Positions 16,027-25,488 are shown, numbered from the stretch's first letter. The stretch: DNA of 64,000 bases from Collinsella sp. AF23-2 (GCF_003459245.1 NZ_QRVG01000004.1:57073-121072), one strand, 5' to 3'. Translations and numbers: made by a program. Notes: generated from the letters alone by a model not told the origin.

Positions 16027-16385
16027 CCCGCTTCATCGCCGAGCTGAAGGAGCACGAGGACGCCGCGAGGGCAGATTTCGCGGCAAGGGGATGGAGCCTG
16101 CAGGCCGACCTCGGAAGCAGGCTCCGCTATGCGGACGCGATCGCGCTGTTCAGGGCGCTCTCAGGAGACCCGGCGACCTCAACGGGTGCGCACGTGGCAG
16201 GCCTCAAGTATCCGACCAGCTTCGCTGACATGTTCGTCGTGGCGGCGCTGACGCAGAACAAGTTCCCATCTCCCATCCCGACCGAAGAGGAGCAGTTCCG
16301 AGCTGCCTCCTTCAAGGCCTCTGGCGATGAAGCGCAGAAGGCGGCAGAGAACATGGCGCCGCTGTTCGCTTCGCTTTACGAGTAA
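15646..16385 (+). CDS. Tail assembly chaperone, frameshift fusion (gpGT-like)
   Basis: A -1 shift after the GGG codon at 16018-16020 joins the first 125 residues to a 121-codon open frame (16020-16385, GIARFIAELKEHEDAARADF then RLRYADAIALFRALSG and a PTEEEQFRAAS tail). The second frame has no good independent start near its beginning; the first ATG-like start is far inside at 16194. The fusion would be 246 residues, the usual size of gpGT. The gene order and a GGGGG slippery run support it. Confidence 0.82.
16001..16023 (+). promoter_or_regulatory. Slippery run and overlapping hairpin for -1 frameshift
   Basis: Zero-frame codons CTG GGG GAA TAG contain five G residues (16017-16021), allowing a tRNA-Gly to re-pair with GGG one base back. 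CCCAGGG (16001-16007) can pair with CCCTGGG (16013-16019), a stem just upstream of and over the run. The termination codon one codon further adds a pause. The site is not a classical two-codon slip, because the GAA codon would not re-pair well; a P-site slip is inferred. Confidence 0.65.
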
Positions 16386-16406
16386 CGAGATCGGGGGAGA
16401 TCGCGC

Positions 16407-19400
16407 ATGTCATCTGAGGTCGGTTCCGCACATATATCGATTTTTCCCGTAATGACGGGCTTCCGCTCAAAGGTCAACAAAGAGGTAAAGTCGACCGGCG
16501 ACGAAGCCAGCAATTCATTTAAAAGCGCATTCAGGAACGCAGGCGGCATCAGCGGTCGGCAGCTTGGAAAGCAGCTGAAGGAATCCTTCGCCGCATCCTC
16601 CAAGGGCTTAGCCGACGATGCCCTCAAGGTCTTCACCGATGACGTGAAGGCCGCGACCAACGAGCTGAGCAAGGCTCGCATGAAGCAGGCAGACGATGCC
16701 GGCAGGGTCCGTGTGGCCGAGATGAAGCTGCAGGATGCCGTCGCCAAGTACGGCGAGGGCTCCACGCAGGCAGTCGCCGCCGAGGAGCGCCTGGCATCCG
16801 CACGCCGTAAATCCGAGCAGAGCGCCGCCGCCGTAAAGGACGCGACCGAGAAGCTGAACGTCGCCAACGAGTTCGCCGCCAAGGCGCAGCAGGATTTGGC
16901 GCAATATACGAACCAATCGTCCAACGCCTTCGCCCGCGCCGCCAAGAATTTCCTTGCCGGTGCTAAGTCGCTGGATGCGGGCAAGAGCTCCGCTACCGGC
17001 ATGGCAGGCGCTTTGGGTTCCATCGTCCGCGCCGCATCCGGTATCGACATGTGGGGGCCGATCGCGGCGAAGGCGACAGCCGGTCTCGCCAGGGTGAAGG
17101 CATCGATCGCCGACTTCGCCAGCAGCGCCAAGAACAGGATGCAGATTGCCGCAGCCGAGATCGGAAACGCCATCTCGGACGGCCTGTCCCGTGCTGGCAG
17201 CAAGGTGCAGGCTGTTGTTGGCAACATCGCATCGAAGCTGCCGCAACCGATTAAAAGCGTCTGCTCGACCGCGCATACGTGGTTCGCCAATGTCGAGACC
17301 GCGGCTAAATCCGTCTTCGACAAGCTGCCCGATTCCGCGAAATCGGGCATCGAGGGCGCGAAGAGCGCAATCTCCTCCGGCTTGTCCGCACTCGGCAGCA
17401 TCGGCTCCGCCGCCGCCAACGCCTTCAAGGACGTGTCCACGGCTATCGTGGGCGTGGGTGCGGGTGTCACCGTGGCGCTCGGCAAGATGGCGCTCACGGG
17501 TGGCTTCAACCGCGCCCTCAGCATCGAGGACGCGCGAGCGAAGCTGAAGGGTCTCGGCCACGATGCCGGCAGCATCGACGAGATCATGAACAACGCCCTG
17601 GCTTCGGTCAAGGGCACCGCCTACGGTCTGGGAGACGCGGCGACAACGGCGTCACAGCTCGTGGCGTCCGGCGTCAAGCAGGGCGACCAGCTCACGAGCG
17701 TCCTCAAGACGGTCGGCGATTCCGCGCAAATCTCAGGCCGAGACTTCACGGAGATGGGCTCGATCTTCTCCAAGGTAGCCGCATCCAATAAGCTCCAGGG
17801 CGAGCAGGTCAACCAGATTCTCGACTCCGGCATCCCCATCCTGCAATTCCTTGCCAAGCACTACGGCATCACCGCCGAGGAGGCCCAGAAGATGGTGTCC
17901 TCCGGCAAGGTCGACTTCGAGAACTTCGCAGCCGCCATGCAGGAGAACCTCGGCGGTGCGGCGCAGTCCGCGGGAACCACGTTCAAGGGCGCGATGGCTA
18001 ACGTCAAGGCAGCTTTCAGCCGTCTCGGCGAGAAGGCCATGACCCCCGTCCTGAACGGCCTGCGCGACATCTTCAACGCCGCAATCCCGCTGGTCGATGC
18101 CGTCACGACCAAGCTGACTCCCGTATTCGAGCAATGGGGTGACCTGGTCTCCAACACCATCGCGCCGAAGATTGTCGATGCATTCGAGAAGATCACATCC
18201 GTGCTCAGCGGCGACAGCTTCTCGGGTTTTTCCAGCGGGATCATGGCGGCAATCCCATTGGTCGGCTCCCTGGTCGCCGCCATGGGAGGCACGGGGCTTC
18301 TCGGCACCATCGGCGAGCTTCTCGTCAACGTGCCCATGGTCGGCCCGGCCCTGAAAGGTCTCGTAGGGGAGTCCGCGCTTCTCGGCAACGCGCTCAAGCT
18401 GCTCGGCGGTCCTGTCGGTGTCGTGCTGTCGCTTCTCGCCGGTCTCGTGATGATCAGCCCGACATTGCAGCAAACCCTGAGTCAGGTCGCCGGCACCATC
18501 GGCTCATCGCTGATGGATGCCTTCAGCACGCTCGCCCCCATCGCGCAGGACATTCTCGGCAAGCTGTCTCAGGCGGCATCCGAGATCTTCCCCGTCCTCG
18601 AGGATTGTCTCGGTCAGCTCTTCTCGGCAATCGGCAATGTGGTGGCTCAGCTGGCTCCGGTCGCCGCCGAAATCCTGCAACCGCTGCTCGACTGCATATC
18701 CCAGCTCATCGAGCCGCTGACCAACATCCTGACGGTCATCATGCCACCACTCACGAGCATCCTCGACGGCGTGATAGTCCTAATCGGCAGCGTCCTGTCG
18801 TTTGTCGGCCAGCTGGTCGCGGGAATCGAGTCGCTGCTGCTGCCCATCATCACGGCGGTCATTCAGGGCATCTCCGACCTGCTGACCAAGTGCAGCCCTT
18901 GGCTCGACCAGCTCGGTTCCACCTTTGAGACCGTCATGGACCTCATCGGCGATGCGCTTGAGGTGGTCGGCAGCGCACTCAACCAATTCATGTCTGTCGC
19001 GGGCTACGTAATCGAGCAGGTCGTTCAGTTTTTGGTGAGCACCCTTGAGCCCGCCTTTGCGGCGATGGCCCCGTTTATCTCGGGAATCGTCGCATCCGTA
19101 AACCAGGTGATTAGCTCGATTGCCCAGATCGTTCAGGGCGTCGTCAATTTGGTTGCCGGGCTGATTTCGGGGAATTGGTCCCAGGTCTGGCAGAGCTGCC
19201 AGCAAATCGCCAGCGGCGCCGTCGGTGCGCTCGGCGGCATCCTGAGCGGAATCTACAACGCCGCGATGGCTGCGGTCTCTGGCGCGGGGACTTGGCTCTG
19301 GAATGCAGGCAGCCAGATCATCGCCGGTCTCTGGAACGGCATCTCGGGTGCCATCGGCGGCCTGTACAACAACATCAGGAATGCGCTTTCTGGCTTGGTC

Positions 19401-19805
19401 GACGAGGCGATGAGCGCACTCGGCATCCATTCGCCTTCGCGCGTCTTCCGCGACAAGGTCGGCAAGTTCATCCCGTCCGGTATCGGCGTCGGCATCAAGC
19501 GGAACACCCCGGCGCTGCTCTCAGATGCCGACAAGATGATCGATGCCCTCGTCGACCGCGTGAGCGGCGCGTCCGCGGCTGTTGACGTGGCTGCTGGTAT
19601 GTCGCTCGCATCTGGCGCAAACGGCGCTCAGGGGGCATCTGGCGGCGCTGGCGGTCTATCCGTGGATGACATCGTGCTCGCAATCGTCACGGCACTCAGC
19701 AAGATCGGTGCGCTCAAGCTCGATGTCGACCTCAAGACGCTCGCCATGCTGCTCGCGCCTTGTATCGACTCTGAGCTCGGCAAGCGCGACGCAATGGAGG
19801 TCTAA
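16407..19805 (+). CDS. Tape measure protein
   Basis: 1132 residues, the longest phage gene. The N-terminal 300 residues are Ala/Lys-rich coiled coil (FRSKVNKEVKSTGDEASNSF is typical of actinobacterial tape measures). Residues about 330-560 match the TP901-type core (GFNRALSIEDARAKLKGLGH, SIFSKVAASNKLQGEQVN). Several hydrophobic segments (around residues 610-690 and 720-860) follow. The C-terminus has the common LGIHSPSRVFRDKVG motif. The length of this protein sets tail length; at about 0.15 nm per residue it would mean roughly 170 nm, an inference from the general rule. Confidence 0.95.
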   Translation: MSSEVGSAHISIFPVMTGFRSKVNKEVKSTGDEASNSFKSAFRNAGGISGRQLGKQLKESFAASSKGLADDALKVFTDDVKAATNELSKARMKQADDAGRVRVAEMKLQDAVAKYGEGSTQAVAAEERLASARRKSEQSAAAVKDATEKLNVANEFAAKAQQDLAQYTNQSSNAFARAAKNFLAGAKSLDAGKSSATGMAGALGSIVRAASGIDMWGPIAAKATAGLARVKASIADFASSAKNRMQIAAAEIGNAISDGLSRAGSKVQAVVGNIASKLPQPIKSVCSTAHTWFANVETAAKSVFDKLPDSAKSGIEGAKSAISSGLSALGSIGSAAANAFKDVSTAIVGVGAGVTVALGKMALTGGFNRALSIEDARAKLKGLGHDAGSIDEIMNNALASVKGTAYGLGDAATTASQLVASGVKQGDQLTSVLKTVGDSAQISGRDFTEMGSIFSKVAASNKLQGEQVNQILDSGIPILQFLAKHYGITAEEAQKMVSSGKVDFENFAAAMQENLGGAAQSAGTTFKGAMANVKAAFSRLGEKAMTPVLNGLRDIFNAAIPLVDAVTTKLTPVFEQWGDLVSNTIAPKIVDAFEKITSVLSGDSFSGFSSGIMAAIPLVGSLVAAMGGTGLLGTIGELLVNVPMVGPALKGLVGESALLGNALKLLGGPVGVVLSLLAGLVMISPTLQQTLSQVAGTIGSSLMDAFSTLAPIAQDILGKLSQAASEIFPVLEDCLGQLFSAIGNVVAQLAPVAAEILQPLLDCISQLIEPLTNILTVIMPPLTSILDGVIVLIGSVLSFVGQLVAGIESLLLPIITAVIQGISDLLTKCSPWLDQLGSTFETVMDLIGDALEVVGSALNQFMSVAGYVIEQVVQFLVSTLEPAFAAMAPFISGIVASVNQVISSIAQIVQGVVNLVAGLISGNWSQVWQSCQQIASGAVGALGGILSGIYNAAMAAVSGAGTWLWNAGSQIIAGLWNGISGAIGGLYNNIRNALSGLVDEAMSALGIHSPSRVFRDKVGKFIPSGIGVGIKRNTPALLSDADKMIDALVDRVSGASAAVDVAAGMSLASGANGAQGASGGAGGLSVDDIVLAIVTALSKIGALKLDVDLKTLAMLLAPCIDSELGKRDAMEV

Positions 19806-20600
19806 ATGGCTGATTCTAGGTTAGGTATCTACTTGCGCAACAAGATGTTCGTCGATGACGGCACGGTCACCGTGAACGGCGTCAGGCTCGGCGATATGGG
19901 CTGGTATCTGACCTCCGCGCCGGAGGTCGATGCCATCTCGTTCGACACGTCCTACACGACCGTCACCGGAGCCCACGGCTCCCGTGATCTTTCGCTGACA
20001 GACGGCAGCGGTCTCGCCTATGCCGGCAGGCGCACGGTGACGCTCCACCTGCGTACGGTCGGCACGTGGCAGGAGGCGGTCAAGTCCAAGATTGCGCTCG
20101 GCTCCATCGTCGGTCGCGATGCTCGCGTCACATGGCGTGCGCTCCCCGGCGATTTCGTCGGCAGGCTCGAATCGTCAAGCCCCAGCGAGGTCTGGCAGCG
20201 CGGTGTGTTCGCCTACTACGAAATCGACCTGACGATGAGCGCTATGCCAATGCTGTACGGCAGGAAAACGGCGGTGAGCGGTACGAAATTGACCGTGAGC
20301 GGCAACTGCCGGGTGTTCCCGACATTCACCGCCACGCTCAAGGCCGAGAAGAAGCTGAAGATTTCCCGCGCGGACGGCGTGTTCATCGAGGTCGATGCCG
20401 AGAGGATCTTTGCCGCCGGCGCCGTCGCCGTCATCGAGACCTCGCCGGCCAAATCGCGCGGCGTGTACATCAATGACGTCTTGACCTGCCCGACACTCAC
20501 ATCGGATTTCTTCGACCTGCCAGTTGGGGACTCGACCATCACAGTGGTCGGTGCAAGCAGCATCACGACATCATATGAGCCGCTCTGGCTCATCCCCTAG
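19806..20600 (+). CDS. Distal tail protein (Dit)
   Basis: 264 residues, start one base after the tape measure stop (GGAGG at 19796-19800). The N-terminal half has the Dit/siphovirus tail component pattern (GVRLGDMGWYLTSAPEVDA, then HGSRDLSLTDGSG, then RRTVTLHLRTVG), and the C-terminal part is beta-rich ending in YEPLWLIP. Dit hexamers join the tube to the baseplate. Order tape measure, Dit, Tal is canonical. Confidence 0.88.
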   Translation: MADSRLGIYLRNKMFVDDGTVTVNGVRLGDMGWYLTSAPEVDAISFDTSYTTVTGAHGSRDLSLTDGSGLAYAGRRTVTLHLRTVGTWQEAVKSKIALGSIVGRDARVTWRALPGDFVGRLESSSPSEVWQRGVFAYYEIDLTMSAMPMLYGRKTAVSGTKLTVSGNCRVFPTFTATLKAEKKLKISRADGVFIEVDAERIFAAGAVAVIETSPAKSRGVYINDVLTCPTLTSDFFDLPVGDSTITVVGASSITTSYEPLWLIP

Positions 20601-20611
20601 GAGACGGTCAG

Positions 20612-23497
20612 ATGTCCAAGAGATTCATCCATTTCAGCCGTTTCGGCGCATACCTCGGCGAGCTCACGCCGATGCAGGCCACGCGCACGCGCAATGTCGA
20701 CCAGTGCGGCGTTGACAAGGTGGAGCTCGTCCTGATGGACAACGGTGTCAACAAGTACGACCGCATCGTGTTCTGTGATTCCATGGGGCGCACGTGCGAA
20801 TGGATCGTCATGTCCTCGCGCGAGTCGAGGGCGAAGAGCATACCTATCTGCACCGTCAACTGCTACGGCTCCATGCAGGAGCTATCGCGACATTTCATGC
20901 CGACGCTACGCCGCGGCTCCAAAGACACGCCCGAGCAGGCTCTTGCAAAGGCACTCGATGGCACCAGATGGTCGGTAGGCCAGTGCGACGAGGGCAGCGG
21001 CGAATACAGCGTCTACCACAAGTCCTCGCTGGCTTCCGTCAAAGATATAGCCGAAGCCTACAAAATGGAGGTCGAGCCGGTAATCGAGTTGTCTGCAGAC
21101 GGCAACTCCATCGCCAAGCGCTCGGTCTGCCTGGTCAAGCGCCTCGGTCGTGCCAATACTGCGCTGCGTCTCGACTACGGTAGCGGTCTGTCCGGCATTG
21201 ACCGAGTTCTGTCCGCAGATGACGTGGTTACGCGCTTATATTGCTACGGCAAGGGCGTACAGACAACGGATGACGATGGAAATGCGACTGGCGGATATTC
21301 GCGTAAGATCACATTTGCCGACATCAACGGCGGCAAAGAGTACATCCAGGATGATTCACTGCTCGAGGTCTGGGGCGTGCCAGGTCCCGATGGGTCGCTC
21401 ATGCACACCGAGGGCATCTTTGAGGACGGAGACTGCGAGGACAAGGCAACGCTTCTCGCCGAGGGCAGGGCTGCGCTCGCCGAGCGCTCGAAGCCCATCG
21501 TGAGCTACGAGGGTACGGTCGAAGCCCTCGGTCGCGCGGGATTCGATGCCAGCGCCTGCGACCTCGGCGATAACCTCCAGATGGTCGACACCACGTTCCC
21601 AAAGCCGCTGCGACTGAGCGGTCGCGTGCTTGAGATCGTGGAAGACCTGCTCAGTGACGGCTCGCCGTCCACCGTGAAGGTCGGCAACGTCATCGAGGGC
21701 ATCGTCAAGCGCTCCGATCGCGTGCAGCAGACAATCGACCGCCTGACGAGCAGCGCCGGCAGTTGGGACAGCGCCGCCACGCTCGGCAGCGCCTACCTCA
21801 ATGGGCTTATCGACGGCCTGAACAAGGTGATGAACGAGACCGGCGGCTACACCTACATCAAGCCCGGCAAGGGCCTGTTCGTCTACGACAAACCGGAGGA
21901 TGCCAACCCGACCATGTGCATCCAGATCGGCGGCGGCTACTTCCGCATCGCCGACGGCAAGAATTCGGACGGCACGTGGAACTTCCGCACGCTCGGCAAC
22001 GGGCATGGTTTGGTGGCCGATGCGATCGTCTCCGGCACCATCAGCGCCAACCTGATCAAGGCCGGCATCATCAAAGACAAAAGCGGCAAGAACTACTGGA
22101 ATCTCGATGCCAGCGAGGTCCGTCTAGGCCCCGGCGCCAAGCTTGACGGCAAGGACATCGCAACAACGAACACTGTGGTCAAGTCCACGGTGAAGCTCTA
22201 CGCGAAGAATCAGTCCGACACAGTGCCGCCTCTGAACATGCAGAATCCCGAGTTGGGATGGTCTGAGGACATACCGCAATGGTCGAACGGCTATTTCATC
22301 TGGGAGATGGACCGCATCACCTACGGCGACGGCTCGGTCAACCATTCAACGCCCGTCCTCGTGGCTGCGCTGAATAAGGCGAACCAGAGTGCCTACGACC
22401 TCAACCAATCTCTCAACGACCTCGATACCACGGTCAACGACCTCGCCACAGACGGCGTCGTGACCGAGGCTGAGAAGGCTGCGGTCAAGAAGATTCAGCA
22501 GACCATCGACAAGGAGAAGGACGAGCTGACAACGCAGTTCAACGGTCTGAAGTCCAACAAGTCGTTGAATCAATATTTCATCGGCAATGTCCTAGGCCCA
22601 ACGTACAATTCTGCTTTCGGTACAGGCGGCTCATACGGCTCGCTCAACACCGCCATCTCGGACGTGCTCAAATGCACCACGAAGGAAGCGCTGGACAGCG
22701 CCATGGCTACCTATAAGTCCTGCTACAACACGCACTCAGGTAATGTCAACACATATACCGCCGCGGCACGTCAGGCGCAGCATGCCATCGAGCAACAGGA
22801 TGCCAAGTCTATGGCGCAGGGTCTGCTCGACAACTACGACGATGATTTGAACCAGCTCAAGATTTTCAACCGTCTGACAAACAACGGTACCGAGCAGGGC
22901 ATCTACATGCAGGACAACAAGCTGTACATGAACGCCAGCTACCTTGCCGCAGGCATCATCGCAGACGTGACCAACACGAACAGCTGGAATCTCAAGACCG
23001 GTTATCTCAAGACGACGCGCGGCACCATCGGCGGATTCACCATCGACAAATATAACATCTCCAACAACAGGCTGTCGCTTCAGGACGACGGTCCTCATTT
23101 CATCTATGACGGCAAAGACATCGGCTTCATCGGTAGCAACCATCTCGTCGAGCACCCAAGCGTATACGGACTTAACTTCAATCTGAAAGAGTCCGGCGGC
23201 TATATGTCTTGGGCTGCGATGAAGAACGCAGACGATCCGTATTACGCAATGAAGCTGACGTATGCGAACAAGCCAAACATCGGTTTCACGGCCTATGCGC
23301 TCAACGCCGGATGCGATCTGGACATGCACAACTGGTCGATTAAAAACATCGGCAACGGATGTACCAATACGCTTCGATTTACCGTTGTCACCAACGCCAA
23401 CAAAGACGGAAGCTTTACGTTCTCAAACGGATGCAGCATGAAGTTCGAGGGCGGTTTGCTTACACACTTTGCATGGCCTGTGAATAACTATTCGTAG
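20612..23497 (+). CDS. Tail-associated lysin/Tal-like baseplate hub protein
   Basis: 961 residues. The N-terminal 380 residues match the prophage tail hub fold (MSKRFIHFSRFGAYLGEL, VDQCGVDKVELVLMDNG, LRLSGRVLEIVEDLL). The middle holds a typical ADAIVSGTISANLIKAGIIK motif, then a coiled-coil region with AVKKIQQTIDKEKDELTTQF. The C-terminal third is beta-rich with GYLKTTRGTIGGFTIDKYNI, often seen before tip domains. It likely forms the hub trimer that opens the tube and contacts the cell surface. No peptidase motif was identified. Confidence 0.85.
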   Translation: MSKRFIHFSRFGAYLGELTPMQATRTRNVDQCGVDKVELVLMDNGVNKYDRIVFCDSMGRTCEWIVMSSRESRAKSIPICTVNCYGSMQELSRHFMPTLRRGSKDTPEQALAKALDGTRWSVGQCDEGSGEYSVYHKSSLASVKDIAEAYKMEVEPVIELSADGNSIAKRSVCLVKRLGRANTALRLDYGSGLSGIDRVLSADDVVTRLYCYGKGVQTTDDDGNATGGYSRKITFADINGGKEYIQDDSLLEVWGVPGPDGSLMHTEGIFEDGDCEDKATLLAEGRAALAERSKPIVSYEGTVEALGRAGFDASACDLGDNLQMVDTTFPKPLRLSGRVLEIVEDLLSDGSPSTVKVGNVIEGIVKRSDRVQQTIDRLTSSAGSWDSAATLGSAYLNGLIDGLNKVMNETGGYTYIKPGKGLFVYDKPEDANPTMCIQIGGGYFRIADGKNSDGTWNFRTLGNGHGLVADAIVSGTISANLIKAGIIKDKSGKNYWNLDASEVRLGPGAKLDGKDIATTNTVVKSTVKLYAKNQSDTVPPLNMQNPELGWSEDIPQWSNGYFIWEMDRITYGDGSVNHSTPVLVAALNKANQSAYDLNQSLNDLDTTVNDLATDGVVTEAEKAAVKKIQQTIDKEKDELTTQFNGLKSNKSLNQYFIGNVLGPTYNSAFGTGGSYGSLNTAISDVLKCTTKEALDSAMATYKSCYNTHSGNVNTYTAAARQAQHAIEQQDAKSMAQGLLDNYDDDLNQLKIFNRLTNNGTEQGIYMQDNKLYMNASYLAAGIIADVTNTNSWNLKTGYLKTTRGTIGGFTIDKYNISNNRLSLQDDGPHFIYDGKDIGFIGSNHLVEHPSVYGLNFNLKESGGYMSWAAMKNADDPYYAMKLTYANKPNIGFTAYALNAGCDLDMHNWSIKNIGNGCTNTLRFTVVTNANKDGSFTFSNGCSMKFEGGLLTHFAWPVNNYS

Positions 23498-23515
23498 AGA
23501 AGAGAAAGGATCGCA

Positions 23516-23707
23516 ATGGAGGATATGAAGTACGTAATGGAAGCAGGTGTTCCGACGGCAGGGGCTGGTGAGCCAGTTGAAGTCCAGGGGACCAGCACGA
23601 CTTTGGCACGTGATGTCAAGCGCATCGATTCCAAGGTGAATCTGCTTTTGAAAGCCTTGGGAGTAAGCACAGCAAGCCTGGAGGACGATACCGTTGAAGC
23701 TAACTAA
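23516..23707 (+). CDS. Small tail-region protein
   Basis: 63 residues from ATG 23516 with GAAAGGA upstream. The sequence has an acidic N-terminus and TTLARDVKRIDSKVNLLLKA, a short amphipathic or coiled-coil helix. The end overlaps the next gene. The function is unknown; small coiled-coil proteins between hub and baseplate genes can be assembly factors. Confidence 0.6.
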   Translation: MEDMKYVMEAGVPTAGAGEPVEVQGTSTTLARDVKRIDSKVNLLLKALGVSTASLEDDTVEAN

Positions 23708-24074
23708 CGAGAAGATCGCTGCAATGTGCCGAGACCTCGACAACGGCGTGCTGGATAACGTCGGCATCGTGGGCTACACGGCGGCGCGAAACTACCGCGC
23801 CTTGCACGACGTGGCTGAACCATTCCTCACCCAGCGCAACAAGTTGATCGTGGAGTACGGCGAAGCGCAGTACGACGATGACGGCAACATCAACGATTAT
23901 GTGGTCGACCCCAAATCGGAGAAGTTCGCCGAGTTCGCCGCTAAGTACCAGGAGCTTGCCGATATTGAGTGTGAGGTCGAGATTCTGACTCTGCCAGAGG
24001 AGAAAGCAATTGACGCCATCAGTGGCGCTCAGCTGCTCCAACTCGATTGGATGTTCGAGCGCGACCGAGACTGA
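23694..24074 (+). CDS. Conserved phage protein, DUF1617-like
   Basis: 126 residues; the likely start is the TTG at 23694, which has GGAGG at 23680-23684 and overlaps the previous gene. The pattern MKLTNEKIAAMCRDLDNGVL, RNYRALHDVAEPFLTQRNKL and the acidic middle agree with DUF1617-type proteins found between tail and lysis genes of Gram-positive phages. Function unknown. Confidence 0.65.
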   Translation: MKLTNEKIAAMCRDLDNGVLDNVGIVGYTAARNYRALHDVAEPFLTQRNKLIVEYGEAQYDDDGNINDYVVDPKSEKFAEFAAKYQELADIECEVEILTLPEEKAIDAISGAQLLQLDWMFERDRD

Positions 24075-24131
24075 TCCGGCGGGGGACAGCTGTCCGATTA
24101 TTGACCGCAGCAAGCAACTAAGGGGGTCAGA

Positions 24132-24926
24132 ATGGCTCTAGACAACTTCCGTCGCATCACCATCAATGTGGACACGGCAAATGATTACATCCCGCCAGTG
24201 ACGCTCTCCGGCGGCGATTCAAACGGTCGCACGCTTTTGGTCAAGCTTACGGACAACGGTAAGGCGATCACGTCCGCCGCCGGCATCACGGCGAAGCTGG
24301 CGTACGCCGATGGGTGCGGCAACAGCGGCTACAAGACGATGACCCCGGTCAGCGGTTATGAGACCGCCGCCTGGGAGTGCGCGGCACCCGGCAGCGTGCT
24401 CAAGACCGATTCAGCGCATCTGTGCGTACAGTTCTGGCAGGGCTCCGATGTGGTCTGCACACGTGTCTTCCATGCTTCGGTCGACCGAAATCTCGTATCG
24501 CTCGAATCCGGCACGACCAGCGGCGATGCGGTCAAGGAGCTTTACGACACGATCGCGAACCTCAATCAGGTCATTAATCGCGCCAACGCATCAGCGAACA
24601 AGGCTGATTCGTCCGCCGCTTCGGCAGATGCGAACGCCGACGCCGCGAACAGGGCGGCAAGCGCAGCCACCGCCGCAGCAAAGCAGGCCAACGCCGCGGC
24701 ATCCGCGACCAAGCCATACTACATGCAGGCCGCGGAGCCCGCCCGCGACAAACGCGTGGACGGCATGCTCTGGATGCAGACCAACGAGAGCACCAAGAAG
24801 ATCGCGGCATTCAACCGCTGGGATGCAGGGCTTCCCGGCACGGCGCTGTGGCCCGGCGCCACGACATTCCCCTCCGACAGCACATTCCCCGATGAAAAGG
24901 GCGCTTGGACCGCCTTCGGTATCTAA
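24132..24926 (+). CDS. BppU-like baseplate upper protein
   Basis: 264 residues, RBS GGGGG upstream. The N-terminal 125 residues have the BppU/DUF2479 pattern (DNFRRITINVDTANDYIPPV, FWQGSDVVCTRVFHASVD). Residues about 150-195 are an Ala/Asn/Ser-rich coiled coil (NASANKADSSAASADANADA). The C-terminal 60 residues are a small globular tip (RVDGMLWMQTNESTKKIAAF). In lactococcal-type phages BppU holds the receptor-binding proteins on the baseplate. It lies directly before the variable tail gene, which is the likely partner. Confidence 0.75.
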   Translation: MALDNFRRITINVDTANDYIPPVTLSGGDSNGRTLLVKLTDNGKAITSAAGITAKLAYADGCGNSGYKTMTPVSGYETAAWECAAPGSVLKTDSAHLCVQFWQGSDVVCTRVFHASVDRNLVSLESGTTSGDAVKELYDTIANLNQVINRANASANKADSSAASADANADAANRAASAATAAAKQANAAASATKPYYMQAAEPARDKRVDGMLWMQTNESTKKIAAFNRWDAGLPGTALWPGATTFPSDSTFPDEKGAWTAFGI

Positions 24927-24941
24927 CGAAAGGACACCATA

Positions 24942-25295
24942 ATGGCATTCGAGAAAATCGTATTCGCAATGAAGACTTGGAAGGACAAGGTCTCCGGTAA
25001 CACTCCCGTCACCGCCGCGGAGCTGAACCGAATCGAGAAGGGAATCAGCGACTGCGCGAAGCAGACCAATGCTCTCGGGGATTCCGTATCCCAGAAACTC
25101 GGGAAGATACAGGAGGCAAGTTATGCAGGCATGGCTTGGCTCACCATCGGGAAAAGCGAAGATGACCCGGATAGACGAGGGCTAGCCTGGTCGGACAACG
25201 AGCTCGTTGTTATTCGCGGCGGAAAGCATGTTGCGAAAGTTAAGCTGACGCCGATAAACGTATCGTCCGACCAGACGGACGCAGAGCTTAGCTAG
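24942..25295 (+). CDS. Tail receptor-binding-type protein with invertible C-terminus (expressed variant)
   Basis: 117 residues. Residues 1-50 are the constant part (MAFEKIVFAMKTWKDKVSGN and a TPVTAAELNRIEKGISD helix, typical of phage tail fibre start modules). The recombination site TTCCGTATCCC covers codons 48-50 (Ser-Val-Ser). Residues 51-117 (QKLGKIQEASYAGM to the end) are the exchangeable tip. Swapping in the other four cassettes would give proteins of 113, 106, 97 and 132 residues, all sharing the first 50. The constant part probably anchors the protein on the BppU-like protein, and the tips probably bind different surface structures. Confidence 0.88.
   Translation: MAFEKIVFAMKTWKDKVSGNTPVTAAELNRIEKGISDCAKQTNALGDSVSQKLGKIQEASYAGMAWLTIGKSEDDPDRRGLAWSDNELVVIRGGKHVAKVKLTPINVSSDQTDAELS
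25082..25092 (+). repeat. Shufflon site A (forward, inside expressed gene)
   Basis: TTCCGTATCCC. With flanking bases the site reads GGGAT-TCCGT-ATCCC (25078-25092), 5-bp perfect inverted arms around a 5-base centre, as expected for a tyrosine recombinase core site. Confidence 0.85.
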
Positions 25296-25296
25296 G

Positions 25297-25488
25297 CTAC
25301 TTCGACAGCGCGACCTTGGTTGATTCACCCGTCGCGCTGTTCATGTAGCTGAACTTGTCGGCAGAAAAACCGAGCGTCACGACCGAATCGTCGGACATCG
25401 TAACCTCGACGATCACATCGGTCGTGTTGTTGTTCGACTGCCTGAATCGCACGTTTTTGACCGTTGCCGTAACGTACTTCTCGCAGCG
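25297..25488 (-). pseudogene. Silent C-terminal cassette 1
   Basis: From site B the frame runs 63 codons after Ser-Val-Ser and ends with TAG at 25299-25297. The tip begins RCEKYVTATVKNVRFRQSNN and contains a beta-like VVTLGFSADKFSYMNSATG. No start codon or ribosome-binding site of its own is present, as expected for a silent cassette. Joined to the constant part it would give a 113-residue protein. Confidence 0.85.
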
